This document shows positions 26,586-35,441 of a DNA stretch of 64,000 bases, in pieces (position 1 is the stretch's first letter; every line of letters starts with the position of its first letter). The notes under the pieces are model-generated. The model was not told the DNA's origin. It saw only the letters and a list, made by a program, of their open reading frames with translations, and did no database searches. The stretch covers positions 1-64,000 of the forward strand of contig NZ_JAXCLX010000002.1 in NCBI RefSeq assembly GCF_034044635.1, written 5' to 3'. A program made the translations under genes and the position numbers. Source of the stretch: Dongia rigui (GTDB lineage: Bacteria; Pseudomonadota; Alphaproteobacteria; Dongiales; Dongiaceae).

Positions 26586-27179
26586 CTAGAAGCCGAACCC
26601 GGCTTGCGGCACCACGACAACGTCGCCGCCCTTCAGCAGGATGTTGCTTTCCAGGTTTTGTCCGTCTTCGAGCTGCGAGTAGTCGAACGGAATAGCGCTT
26701 TGCTTGCCGGCGGCGTCGCGACGCAGGATCTTGATCTCGTCCTTGCCGGCAAAGGGGGTGAGGCCGCCAGCAAGGCTCAAGGCCTGCAGGACGTCGAGGC
26801 GCGTATCGAAGGCGAAGGTGCCCGGCGCCTTCACCTGGCCGATGACCGAAATGGAGTTGCCGACCGCCTTGCGCATCGACACGGTGACTTCGCTGTCGGT
26901 GAGATTGGGGAAGAACTGGCTCTGGCGCAGATTGTCGGCGATCTTGGCCTGCAGTTCCTGGAGCGTGAGGTCGAGGGCATTGATGTTGCCGGCGAGCGGG
27001 AAGGACAGCCAGCCATCGGGCTGAACCACGACGTCCTGGTTGAGGTTCTGCTCACCGTAAACGGCGATGTGCAGCTGATCGCCGCCGTTGATGCGGTACG
27101 TGCCATCTTCGGCGCTGGCGGCACCGGCGGCACAGGCGAAAAGGATGGCATACAGGGACAGCGCGAGTTTTCGCAGCAT
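26586..27179 (-). CDS. Polysaccharide export protein (OPX, Wza/GumB-like)
   Basis: A 197-residue periplasmic/outer-membrane export protein. The Sec signal ends at about residue 23 (AASA). The polysaccharide-export domain follows (TYRINGGDQLHIAVYGEQNLNQDVVVQPDGWLSFP), then an SLBB domain (ISVIGQVKAPGTFAFDTRLDVLQALSLAGGL). There is no lipobox, so it may rely on the neighbouring barrel for outer-membrane passage, as in split OPX/barrel systems; that is an inference. The ATG at 27179 has GAGG with six-base spacing. ATG 27191 and upstream starts are poorer. Confidence 0.88.
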   Translation of the reverse strand: MLRKLALSLYAILFACAAGAASAEDGTYRINGGDQLHIAVYGEQNLNQDVVVQPDGWLSFPLAGNINALDLTLQELQAKIADNLRQSQFFPNLTDSEVTVSMRKAVGNSISVIGQVKAPGTFAFDTRLDVLQALSLAGGLTPFAGKDEIKILRRDAAGKQSAIPFDYSQLEDGQNLESNILLKGGDVVVVPQAGFGF

Positions 27180-27778
27180 AGACGACCTCATGAGATGGAT
27201 CTTAGTACCCAAAGCGGGTGGATGGTCAGAGGAACTCCCTGGCGCATGCACTTTAGAGTCATGGTCGGCTGTGTGTAAAGAATCCAGGGGGTGAAGCTTG
27301 AGCGGCGGGCCAGCGCGAATCATCGCGGGCCGCCAGCCACTCATTCATGAACGGTCGCGCCAGCGATGGCACGCAACATTTCGGGGACGTGACAAAAAAT
27401 CCACACTTTTTGAGAAATTGGGAACCGGAATAGCCGCGCTGCGTTCTGGGTGGGCTCGACGCGTTTGCATAATCTTACGGCAGCGTTGAGTAAAAAATAG
27501 CCACGGCATTTCTCTGCTTCCCAGTAATTGTGAGTTTGTCGGAAATAATTCGACACTTTTCGGCGAAAGACGCGATTTTCTCTCAAGCTTGTTACACCCA
27601 AGGCCATCGACTTCGAACATGATCCCCCTCACCGAAAAAACGAGGAGATCGAGGAATTGTCGCTTGGCCCTTCTGCCGCACTGCGGTAGGCTCTCTTCGC
27701 TATTGCGATGAAGCGTCGGCCGGCGTCCGGTGATCTCGAGGGTGCTACGGCTTAATTACTCATAACCGACTGCAAATT
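27180..27778. other. Long divergent intergenic region
   Basis: About 600 bases between the OPX/barrel operon (minus) and the sugar transferase (plus). It has AT-rich blocks (gacaaaaaatccacactttttgag at 27391, gtaaaaaatagcc at 27490, ggaaataattcgacacttttcgg at 27541). Short open frames here have no ribosome sites or family features. It probably carries promoters for both directions. A GG-N10-GC element near 27666 recalls a sigma-54 site, but the -12 part is poor. Confidence 0.45.
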
Positions 27779-27781
27779 GTG

Positions 27782-29407
27782 ATGAAAAATACAAAAAAAA
27801 GAGCACCGGTTACTGCTTCTATGGGAGAGGGGTCGGCCGTTCAGGGGAGAATGACAGGTGTCGCCATGCTGCAACTGCACATTGCTCCGAATATGCGTTC
27901 CAGTCAGATTGTCGCCGCGCCCGCCAATGATGTAGAGGCGCGTCGATTCAACAGTATCCGCTTCATCCCGCGCGATCCGCGGTTGGGCGGGGTACTTCTG
28001 GCGGTCTGTGACATTTCTGTGTTCTTCGTCGCGATGGCCGCAATATCGGGCCTGTTACTGTACTCGCAGATCGAATTACTGCAGACGAACTTGCCCCACT
28101 TCTTCGTGACGGCCGCATTGAGCTTCTTCTTGGCTCATGCATTCGCGCAATCCTACAAGGCGGAGAGCCTGTCGCGGATCTCGAAGATCTCGCGCACGGA
28201 ATTCATCCTGAAGCCCGCCCTTCTCACTGGGGCGGCTGCGGGTTTCGCCTATGGCTTGGAGACGCTGCTCGGCCGGGGCACCCCGATCGTCAGCAATTTG
28301 CCGCTGTCGGCCCTGCCGGCTGAAGCCTATTTCGCCCTGTTTGCCACGGTGGGTGTCGCCCTTGAGCGCGGGGCCGCCTATGGCCTGCTCAGCCGGTTGC
28401 AGGCCGCAGGCCATCTCGCCACCAATGTCGTCCTGTTCGGTGCCGACGTCATCGGCCAGCGCCTGATGCGCGTCATCAGCGATGATTATGCGGATTCGGT
28501 CCAGGTGCGGGGCATCTTCGACGATCGCCTGCAGCGCGTGCCGCGCGACCTGCAGGGAACACCGGTCCGGGGTGGCATCGACCAACTGGTCGATCTCGTC
28601 CAGAATGACCCGACCATCGACAAGGTCTTGGTTGCTCTGCCGATGAATGCCGAAGACCGGATTCTGCATCTCCTCGCCAAGCTGCGGCATTTGCCGGTCG
28701 ATGTGGCACTGGTGCCGGAATTCATCGGCGTGCGTGTCGACAAGCAGGTCATCCGCGACGCCCATCCGCCCATTCTCAATGTCAGCCGCAAGCCGCAATC
28801 CGGGCTCGACCGCGTGGTCAAGCGCAGCTTCGACGTGCTCGCGGCTTCAGGCGCCCTCATTGCCTTGTCGCCGCTGCTGCTCGGCTCGGCGCTGGCGATC
28901 AAGCTGACCAGTGCCGGCCCGGTCTTCTTCCGCCAGCCGCGCATGGGCTTCAACAATCGCAAGTTCCACGTCTACAAGTTCCGCTCGATGTACACCGATT
29001 GCGCGGATCTTGAGGCCAAGCAGCAGACCCAGCGCAACGACAGCCGCATCACCAAGGTCGGCAGTTTCCTGCGCAAGACCAGCATCGACGAGCTGCCGCA
29101 GCTCATCAATGTGCTGAAGGGCGACATGTCGCTGGTGGGGCCGCGCCCGCATGCGCTCGGCATGCAGGTGGGCAATCGCCTGTGCGACGAAATCGTGCGC
29201 GAGTATGCCGTCCGACATCGGATGAAACCCGGCATCACCGGCTGGGCCCAGGTGCATGGTTTGCGCGGTGCGGTCGATGAGCCGGAAGTGCTCGAGGCGC
29301 GCGTTCACCACGACATCTACTACATTGATAACTGGTCGTTCATCTTCGATCTGCGCATCATCCTGATGACGGTGATCGAATTGATCCGGCCGCGCAACGC
29401 CTACTGA
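27782..29407 (+). CDS. Polyisoprenyl-phosphate hexose-1-phosphate transferase (WcaJ-like)
   Basis: About 541 residues. It starts the polysaccharide repeat by moving a sugar-1-phosphate, often glucose, onto undecaprenyl phosphate. The N-terminal half has four or five TM segments; a Rossmann-like region follows (NVVLFGADVIGQRLMRVI). The C-terminal transferase domain is complete: VVKRSFDVLAASGALIAL, FRQPRMGFNNRKFHVYKFRSM, FLRKTSIDELPQLINVL, MSLVGPRPHA and RHRMKPGITGWAQVHG. The start is unclear: GTG 27779 and ATG 27782 lack a ribosome site; ATG 27851 or 27866, near aggggaga, would remove a non-conserved leader. It faces away from the export operon and heads the uppS-ugd-galE series. Confidence 0.88.
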   Translation: MKNTKKRAPVTASMGEGSAVQGRMTGVAMLQLHIAPNMRSSQIVAAPANDVEARRFNSIRFIPRDPRLGGVLLAVCDISVFFVAMAAISGLLLYSQIELLQTNLPHFFVTAALSFFLAHAFAQSYKAESLSRISKISRTEFILKPALLTGAAAGFAYGLETLLGRGTPIVSNLPLSALPAEAYFALFATVGVALERGAAYGLLSRLQAAGHLATNVVLFGADVIGQRLMRVISDDYADSVQVRGIFDDRLQRVPRDLQGTPVRGGIDQLVDLVQNDPTIDKVLVALPMNAEDRILHLLAKLRHLPVDVALVPEFIGVRVDKQVIRDAHPPILNVSRKPQSGLDRVVKRSFDVLAASGALIALSPLLLGSALAIKLTSAGPVFFRQPRMGFNNRKFHVYKFRSMYTDCADLEAKQQTQRNDSRITKVGSFLRKTSIDELPQLINVLKGDMSLVGPRPHALGMQVGNRLCDEIVREYAVRHRMKPGITGWAQVHGLRGAVDEPEVLEARVHHDIYYIDNWSFIFDLRIILMTVIELIRPRNAY

Positions 29408-29609
29408 TCCCGCGTGACTTCACTTGATCAACTGCCGGCGTGCGGCCGGGCAGGCGGGGGTTCTGTCCCCAAATCGCCCGCGAAATTGCCTCACCCGCGC
29501 TGCAATCGCCATGGCGCGATCCGCAATCCTGCCATCATTCCCGACAAATCTGCTCCGGACATGTTTGACCTTGGCCCATATGCCTGACCTTGGAAGATAA
29601 GGAGCTCCC

Positions 29610-30374
29610 GTGACCACTTTGTCGACGCTGCTGGCCCGGCAACCGCAGATCACCACCGGCGATGATGTTGCCGCGGCCCTCCATGTCGCCATCATCATGG
29701 ATGGCAACGGCCGCTGGGCGCAGAAGCGCGGGCTGCCGCGCACCATGGGCCATTATTATGGTGCCGAAGCAGCGCGCAAGGTTGTGCGGGCAGCAGGCGA
29801 ATTGGGGGTCACCCATCTCACCCTGTTCGGCTTCTCCTCGGAGAACTGGCGCCGCCCGAAGCCGGAGATCGATTATCTCATGAGCCTGCTGCGCGGCTAT
29901 CTGCGCAAGGATGTGGCGAGCCTCCACGAGAACCGCGTGCGCCTCAAGGTGATCGGCGACCGCGCTGGGCTGCCGGCCGACATCGCGACCCTCATCGGCG
30001 AGGCCGAAGCGCTGACCGCCGCCAATGACGGCCTTAACCTTACCATCGCCCTCAATTACGGCGGGCGCGCCGATATTGTGGCTGGTGTCCGCCAGCTGGC
30101 GCAGGAAGTTGCGGCCGGCAGGCTTGATCCGGCTATGATCGACGAGGCCAGCGTCGGGGCGGCATTGCCCAGCGCGGCCCTGCCGGACCCGGACCTCCTC
30201 ATCCGCACCAGCGGTGAGCAACGGGTCAGCAATTTCCTGTTGTGGCAGCTGGCCTATACGGAAATGCTCTTTGTCGAGCGCTATTGGCCGGATTTCTCGG
30301 GCGAGGACCTCAAGGCGGCCCTTGCCGAATTCAGCCACCGAGATCGCCGCTTTGGCGGCGCTGTGTCAAGATAA
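29610..30374 (+). CDS. uppS: Isoprenyl transferase / undecaprenyl diphosphate synthase
   Basis: A 254-residue cis-prenyltransferase making the C55 lipid carrier. Motifs are IIMDGNGRWA (catalytic Asp31), LFGFSSENWRRP, ALNYGGR and LLIRTSGEQRVSNFLLWQLAYTE. The usual GH(R/K)xG element reads GHYYG (47-51), so the basic residue that contacts the pyrophosphate of the substrate is Tyr here. Excellent ribosome site aaggag before a GTG start. Housekeeping uppS genes normally adjoin frr/cdsA; this one sits in the polysaccharide locus and may be an additional copy supplying carrier lipid. The 200-base spacer before it holds no gene. Confidence 0.9.
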   Translation: MTTLSTLLARQPQITTGDDVAAALHVAIIMDGNGRWAQKRGLPRTMGHYYGAEAARKVVRAAGELGVTHLTLFGFSSENWRRPKPEIDYLMSLLRGYLRKDVASLHENRVRLKVIGDRAGLPADIATLIGEAEALTAANDGLNLTIALNYGGRADIVAGVRQLAQEVAAGRLDPAMIDEASVGAALPSAALPDPDLLIRTSGEQRVSNFLLWQLAYTEMLFVERYWPDFSGEDLKAALAEFSHRDRRFGGAVSR

Positions 30375-30422
30375 CGGAACGGGCGGCAACGAAGCCTAAG
30401 CCCCAGAAGACAGGATGAAAGT

Positions 30423-31736
30423 ATGAAGATTGCGGTCATTGGTACCGGTTATGTGGGTCTGGTTTCCGGCGCCTGCTTCTCGGAATTCGGCTTCGACGTG
30501 GTCTGCGTCGACCAGGACGCTGGAAAGATCGAGCAGCTGAAAGCCGGCAAGATTCCGATCTATGAGCCGGAGCTCGATACGCTGGTGAAGCGCAACACCG
30601 AGCGCGGTCGCCTCTCCTTCACGACCGATCTGCCGGAAGCCATGGTCGGCGCTGGCGCCGTCTTCATTGCGGTCGGCACGCCGAGCCGTCGTGGCGATGG
30701 CCATGCCGATCTTTCCTATGTCTATGCGGCGGCAGAGACCATCGCCAAGGAGATCAAGGACTATACCGTCGTCGTTACCAAATCGACCGTGCCGGTGGGC
30801 ACCGGGCGCAAGGTGGCCGAAATCATCCGCAAGGCCAATCCGGCCGCCAAATTCGACATGGCCTCGAACCCGGAATTCCTGCGCGAGGGCTCGGCGATCG
30901 GCGATTTCATGCGCCCTGACCGTGTCGTCATCGGCTGCGAGACGGAAGAAGCCCGGGCGGTGATGCGCCAACTCTACCGACCGCTGTTCCTCATCGAGAC
31001 GCCGATCCTCTTCACCAGCCTTGAGACGTCGGAACTCATCAAATATGCGAGCAACGCGTTCCTGGCGCTGAAGATCTCCTTCATCAACCAGATCTCGGAT
31101 TTGTGCGATCAGGTGGGTGCCAACGTCACCGATGTTTCGCGCGGCATCGGCCTCGACGGGCGCATCGGCTCGAAGTTCCTGCACCCGGGGCCGGGCTATG
31201 GCGGCTCGTGCTTCCCGAAGGACACGCTGGCCTTGATGAAGACGGCGCGCGACGCGCATGCGCCGATCTCGCTGGTCGAGGCGACGGTCAGCTATAACGA
31301 TGCGCGCAAGGTCCAGATGGCCGACCGCATCTCCACGGCGCTCAATGGCGACGTGAAGGGCAAGACCGTGGCGGTGCTGGGCTTGACCTTCAAGCCCAAT
31401 ACCGACGACATGCGCGATGCCCCCAGCCTGGTCATCATCCCGGAATTGCTGAAGCGCGGTGCCAAGATCCAGGCCCACGACCCGGTCGGCACCGAGGAAG
31501 CGCGCAAGCACATGCCGGATATCGATTACTGCGAGGACCCCTACCAGACGATGGTGGGTGCCGATGCGCTGGTCATCGTCACCGAGTGGAACAGCTACCG
31601 CGCCCTCGACCTTGCCAAGGTCAAGAAGCTGCTGAAGGCGCCGATCGTGATCGATTTGCGCAACATTTATCGCCCCGATGAAATGGCGCAGTTCGGCTTC
31701 AACTACACCAGTCTCGGCCGGCCGCGCACGATCTGA
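30423..31736 (+). CDS. ugd: UDP-glucose 6-dehydrogenase
   Basis: A 437-residue enzyme of the UDP-glucose/GDP-mannose dehydrogenase family, which oxidises UDP-glucose to UDP-glucuronate with two NAD. The N-terminal Rossmann motif is GTGYVGLVSGACFSEFG. The catalytic cysteine lies in GYGGSCFPKDT near residue 260. The C-terminal domain has TVAVLGLTFKPNTDDMRDAPS. Together with the 4-epimerase at 17640 it provides UDP-glucuronate and probably UDP-galacturonate for the polymer. It is followed by galE in the same direction. GDP-mannose dehydrogenase is the alternative; motif detail favours UDP-glucose. Confidence 0.92.
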   Translation: MKIAVIGTGYVGLVSGACFSEFGFDVVCVDQDAGKIEQLKAGKIPIYEPELDTLVKRNTERGRLSFTTDLPEAMVGAGAVFIAVGTPSRRGDGHADLSYVYAAAETIAKEIKDYTVVVTKSTVPVGTGRKVAEIIRKANPAAKFDMASNPEFLREGSAIGDFMRPDRVVIGCETEEARAVMRQLYRPLFLIETPILFTSLETSELIKYASNAFLALKISFINQISDLCDQVGANVTDVSRGIGLDGRIGSKFLHPGPGYGGSCFPKDTLALMKTARDAHAPISLVEATVSYNDARKVQMADRISTALNGDVKGKTVAVLGLTFKPNTDDMRDAPSLVIIPELLKRGAKIQAHDPVGTEEARKHMPDIDYCEDPYQTMVGADALVIVTEWNSYRALDLAKVKKLLKAPIVIDLRNIYRPDEMAQFGFNYTSLGRPRTI

Positions 31737-31775
31737 GTGCGACTTGTCTGGAAAGATGAAAAGGAGGGCACGGCC

Positions 31776-32768
31776 ATGAAGATTCTCGTGACCGGCGGCG
31801 CGGGTTATATCGGCAGTCACACCTGCCTGGCGCTGGCTGATATGGGCTTCGAGCCGGTGACCTTCGACAGCCTCGTCACGGGCCATGAATGGGCCGTGCA
31901 ATGGGGGCCGCTGGAGAAAGGCGACGTCCGCGACCAGGATCTGGTCTCCGCCGTTCTGGAAAAGCATCGGATCGAGGCCGTGCTCCATTTCGCGGCCTTG
32001 TCGTTGGTGGCGCAATCGGTTGCCGAACCCTTGCGCTATTACGACAACAACGTTGCCGGCACCTTGTCGCTGCTCGCTGCGATGAAGCGCAGCGGCGTGC
32101 GCAAACTGGTCTTCTCCAGCACCTGCGCCGTCTATGGCGTGCCACCCAGCCTGCCGATCCGCGAGGACATGCCGACGGCACCGATCAACCCCTATGGCCG
32201 CACCAAGCTCGCGGCCGAGAACGCCATCATGGATGCGGCGCAAGCGGGGCAGATCGACGCCGTGGTTCTGCGCTATTTCAACGCCGCCGGTGCCGATGCG
32301 GCGTTGCGCATCGGCGAGGCGCATGTGCATGAAAGCCATCTCATACCCTTGGCCGTACACGCAGCGCTGCTGAAGAGCGAACCCTTGCGTGTCTTTGGTA
32401 CCGATTACGACACGCCGGACGGCACGTGCCTGCGCGACTACATCCACGTGACGGATCTGGCCCAGGCCCATGTCGCGGCGCTCAACTTCATCATGGGGCA
32501 TTCGCGTGGCCATCGCTTCAATCTGGGCACCGGCAAGCCAGCATCGGTGCGCCAGGTGATGAAGGCGGTCGAAGCCGCCACAGGTCGTCCCGTGCCGCAC
32601 AGCGAAGCGCCGCGCCGCGAGGGCGATCCCATGTCCCTTTATGCCGCGATCGATCTGGCGCGGGAAAAGCTCGGCTGGGAGCCGCAGCATCTCGATATCG
32701 TCGACATTGTCCGCAGCGCCGTCGATTGGGACGCGAAATACACCGCCGACCTTGCCAAGACGGCCTGA
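31776..32768 (+). CDS. galE: UDP-glucose 4-epimerase
   Basis: A 330-residue extended SDR. NAD motif GGAGYIG, catalytic Ser/Tyr/Lys in FSSTCAVYG and NPYGRTK, and the GalE signature regions VLRYFNAAGAD and FGTDYDTPDGTCLRDYIHV. It interconverts UDP-glucose and UDP-galactose. The start at 31776 is set by aaggagg with eight-base spacing; an upstream in-frame start at 31737 would only add a poorly conserved leader. The stop overlaps the VanZ start by one base (TGATG). Confidence 0.93.
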   Translation: MKILVTGGAGYIGSHTCLALADMGFEPVTFDSLVTGHEWAVQWGPLEKGDVRDQDLVSAVLEKHRIEAVLHFAALSLVAQSVAEPLRYYDNNVAGTLSLLAAMKRSGVRKLVFSSTCAVYGVPPSLPIREDMPTAPINPYGRTKLAAENAIMDAAQAGQIDAVVLRYFNAAGADAALRIGEAHVHESHLIPLAVHAALLKSEPLRVFGTDYDTPDGTCLRDYIHVTDLAQAHVAALNFIMGHSRGHRFNLGTGKPASVRQVMKAVEAATGRPVPHSEAPRREGDPMSLYAAIDLAREKLGWEPQHLDIVDIVRSAVDWDAKYTADLAKTA

Positions 32769-33118
32769 TGACCTATCTGCGGCACCTGAGCTTGGCGTTG
32801 CTCCTGCTGGCGATCGCCACCGTCCTTTACGGTTCGCTGGCGCCGAGCCTTGCGCCCCCGGGCGGCGGGGTGATCGACAAGTTCGAGCATGCCGGTGCCT
32901 ATGGCGTGTTGTCTGTGCTGGCTTTGCTGGCCTTCGAGACGCGGCGGCGGCAGATCGTTGCCCTCGTCTTTCTCTTCTGCCTCGGCATCGCGATTGAGTT
33001 GATGCAGGGTTATCTCGGCGGGCGCGAAGCCTCGGCGCTCGACCAGGCCGCCAATACCTTGGGCATTCTGCTGGCCACCAGCGGCTACTTCTGGGCGATG
33101 CGCCGCCGCTTTGCCTGA
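32768..33118 (+). CDS. VanZ-like small membrane protein
   Basis: A 116-residue protein with four hydrophobic segments. It has the VanZ pattern: LYGSLAP at the first loop, GVIDKFEHAGAYGVLSVL (Asp-Lys-x-x-His), and the acidic IELMQGYLGGREASALDQAANTLG in the last part. The function of VanZ-like proteins is not settled; they are frequent in polysaccharide loci. It is translationally coupled to galE. It ends the polysaccharide region; the approximately 130 bases after it contain no gene. Confidence 0.8.
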   Translation: MTYLRHLSLALLLLAIATVLYGSLAPSLAPPGGGVIDKFEHAGAYGVLSVLALLAFETRRRQIVALVFLFCLGIAIELMQGYLGGREASALDQAANTLGILLATSGYFWAMRRRFA

Positions 33119-33251
33119 GCAAATCTGTCCAAATAGTCTGACAATTCCCTTGATCCGCCGCCCCCACTTCTAGGATGATCTGCCGCCGCCATGCGGGCGG
33201 GATGACGCGGCCAAGGCCCTGGTGCAACAGGGCAGGGCAAAGGGGAGAGCC

Positions 33252-34178
33252 ATGCTGACCGAAAGCTTCGAAGTCTTCGACGACCGTTTCCGCCGTTATG
33301 CCGGTGGCTGCGTGCATCTGGAAAAGCTCTATACCGGTTGCCGCTGGGCCGAGGGTCCGGCCTATTTCGCTGCCGGCCGCTATCTCGTCTGGTCCGACAT
33401 CCCCAATGACCGCATCATGCGCTGGGACGAGACGGATGGTTCGGTCTCCGTTTTTCGCGCACCGGCCATGAATACCAACGGCCACACTGTCGACCGCGAA
33501 GGGCGCCTGGTCTCCTGCGAGCATCGCGGTCGCTGCGTCTCACGCATCGAGCATGACGGCTCGCGCACGGTCCTGGTCTCGCATTACCAGGGCAAGAAGC
33601 TGAATTCGCCCAATGATGTCGTGGTGAAATCCGACGGCACCATCTGGTTCACCGACCCCAGCTATGGCATCGACAGCGAATATGAAGGCGATGCGGCGCC
33701 GTCTGAACTCGGCGGTGCCTGCCATGTCTATCGCTTCGACCCCGCGACCAAGGACCTCACCGCGGTCGCCACAGATTTTGAAAAGCCTAATGGGCTTGCG
33801 TTCTCGCCGGACGAGGGGCTGCTCTATGTCGCCGACACCGGTGCCACCCATGTGCCGAACGGGCCGCGCCACATTCGCCGCTTCCGTGTCAATGCCGACG
33901 GCAAATCGCTCAGTGGTGGCGAGAAATTCGCGGAATGCCAGGTAGGTTTGTTCGACGGCTTCCGCATCGATGTCCATGGCAATATCTGGACCAGCACCGG
34001 TGCCGGCGTCGATTGCTATGCCCCCGACGGCACCTTGATCGGCCGCGTGCGGGTGCCAGAAGTGGTCGCTAATGTCTGCTTCGGCGGGCCGAAGCGGAAC
34101 CGCCTGTTCATCTGTGGCACGACGTCGCTCTATGCGATCTATGTCAACACGCAAGGGGCATTGCGACCCCAGCACTGA
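33252..34178 (+). CDS. SMP-30/gluconolactonase-family lactonase
   Basis: A 308-residue six-bladed beta-propeller of the SMP-30/gluconolactonase/LRE family, metal-dependent hydrolases of sugar lactones. Expected metal ligands are Glu34 in RWAEGPAYF, Asn121 in NSPNDVVV and the Asn/Asp of KPNGLAFSPDE and YVADTG. GTIWFTDPSYGI is a strong family marker. There is no signal peptide, so it acts in the cytoplasm. The start at 33252 follows ggggaga at five bases. It is first in a region with a sugar ABC importer, which suggests hydrolysis of an imported or internally formed sugar lactone. Confidence 0.88.
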   Translation: MLTESFEVFDDRFRRYAGGCVHLEKLYTGCRWAEGPAYFAAGRYLVWSDIPNDRIMRWDETDGSVSVFRAPAMNTNGHTVDREGRLVSCEHRGRCVSRIEHDGSRTVLVSHYQGKKLNSPNDVVVKSDGTIWFTDPSYGIDSEYEGDAAPSELGGACHVYRFDPATKDLTAVATDFEKPNGLAFSPDEGLLYVADTGATHVPNGPRHIRRFRVNADGKSLSGGEKFAECQVGLFDGFRIDVHGNIWTSTGAGVDCYAPDGTLIGRVRVPEVVANVCFGGPKRNRLFICGTTSLYAIYVNTQGALRPQH

Positions 34179-34250
34179 GGCTTCGGCCCGCGAGCTTTCC
34201 GCGCAAGCGCGCAAGATAAGCTCGTTCGCTCTGACCAACCGCAGCCGGAT

Positions 34251-34293
34251 AAACGAACGCCCAGGCGATCTCCCGCCTGGGCGTATTTCGTTT
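34251..34293. terminator. Long hairpin after lactonase gene
   Basis: An 11-bp perfect stem (acgcccaggcg/cgcctgggcgt) with a six-base loop is extended outward by aaacga/tcgttt after a short bulge. A T-rich stretch (tatttcgtttgtctt) follows. It lies 70 bases after the lactonase stop and probably ends that transcript before the permease gene. The rest of the 245-base spacer (34179-34423) shows no gene. Confidence 0.7.
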
Positions 34294-34423
34294 GTCTTAC
34301 AAATGATCAGTAGACTCTCCAAACATCTCCGTATTAGCCTTCACCCGGGAAATTTTCGGGGGCACGGGGCGTTTTGCCGGCGCAAGAAGATCGGCCGACG
34401 CTCCTTTTCAGTGGCATGACGGG

Positions 34424-35404
34424 ATGACCATCCGCTCGGCTTTTTCGCGCCTGGACCAGGAACGCATCGTGTTGGCGATCGCGGTCCTTGTCTTCATCAT
34501 CGCATCGGTGACCCTCAACGGGTTCCTGACGGCGGCCAATCTGGTAAATATCGTGCGCAGCGTGTCGGTGCTCGGCATCCTCGCCGTCGGCATGGCCATT
34601 GTCATCATTGGGCGCGGTATCGATCTCTCGGCCGTCGCCATCATGGCGATGTCGGTTGCCTGGTATCTGCAGATGCTGGGCGACGGCACCGCGCCCGGCC
34701 TGGCGCTGGTCATCACCCTGGGGGCCGTGCTGGCGATCGGCCTCGCCAACGGTTTCCTGGTGGCCTATGCCGATGTGCCGCCGATCTTCGTGACCTTGGC
34801 CAGCGGCGCCTTCGTCTTCGGCTTCGTGCGGTCGCAGCTTATCACCCAGGATGCCGTTCCGGTGCCGCCGCAGCATTGGATCGAACTTCTCGGTCAAACG
34901 CGCTGGCTCGGCATTCCTGTCGAAGTCTTCCTTTTTACCGCGATCGCCTTCCTTGCCTTCCTCTTCCTGCGCTTCACCAAATGGGGTCGCTACGTCTATT
35001 ACGCTGGCGACAACCCGATGGCGGCGCGCAATCTCGGCATACCGGTGCGGCCGATGCTGCTGCTGCGTTATGTGATTTCGGCCTTTATTGCCTTTACGGC
35101 CGGCATCCTCACCGCCTCCAGCCTGCTCTCGATCAATACCCGCGTCGTCAATTCGACGCTGCTCTACGATATTGTGCTCGTGGCGGTGATTGGCGGCATC
35201 GGGCTGTCGGGTGGGAAGGGCGGCATGCGCAATGTGATCGTCGGCGCCCTGCTGATCGGCATCATGCTCAATGCCATGACGATCCTCGACATTCCAAATC
35301 TCTACCAGAACCTCATCAAATCGACGATCCTGCTGGTCGCCATCATCATCGACGGTCTCCTAAACCCGCGTGACGAACAGACGGCGCAGCAGGGCGATAT
35401 TTAA
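34424..35404 (+). CDS. Sugar ABC transporter permease (RbsC-like)
   Basis: A 326-residue integral membrane protein of the branched/ribose-type permease family (about ten TM segments). Typical stretches are VGMAIVIIGRGIDLSAVAIMAMS, LANGFLVAYADVPPIFVTLASG, VYYAGDNPMAARNLGIPV and VIGGIGLSGGKGGMRNVIVGALLIGIM. It would form the channel of the importer together with the permease domain of the fusion protein at 36546. The next gene, the binding protein, begins 37 bases later. Substrate class: pentose, hexose or sugar acid; not resolvable by eye. Confidence 0.9.
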   Translation: MTIRSAFSRLDQERIVLAIAVLVFIIASVTLNGFLTAANLVNIVRSVSVLGILAVGMAIVIIGRGIDLSAVAIMAMSVAWYLQMLGDGTAPGLALVITLGAVLAIGLANGFLVAYADVPPIFVTLASGAFVFGFVRSQLITQDAVPVPPQHWIELLGQTRWLGIPVEVFLFTAIAFLAFLFLRFTKWGRYVYYAGDNPMAARNLGIPVRPMLLLRYVISAFIAFTAGILTASSLLSINTRVVNSTLLYDIVLVAVIGGIGLSGGKGGMRNVIVGALLIGIMLNAMTILDIPNLYQNLIKSTILLVAIIIDGLLNPRDEQTAQQGDI

Positions 35405-35441
35405 AAGACAATCAGTCAGCACAGACAGGAAAGGGTGTCTC

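Noticed and set aside
27298-27632. Short open frames on both strands in the spacer between OPX and the sugar transferase
   Set aside because: No ribosome sites and no domain features; base composition is not coding-like.
27664-27680. GG-N10-GC element resembling a sigma-54 promoter before the sugar transferase
   Set aside because: The -24 part fits (ttggc) but the -12 part reads ccgca rather than ttgca, and the distance to the gene is about 100 bases. It was too weak to call.
30396-33524. Very long antisense open frame (1042 codons) opposite ugd-galE-vanZ-lactonase
   Set aside because: High-GC codon bias in the real genes leaves the antisense frame free of stops. The translation is Arg/His/Asp-rich with no family features, and it crosses four clear genes.
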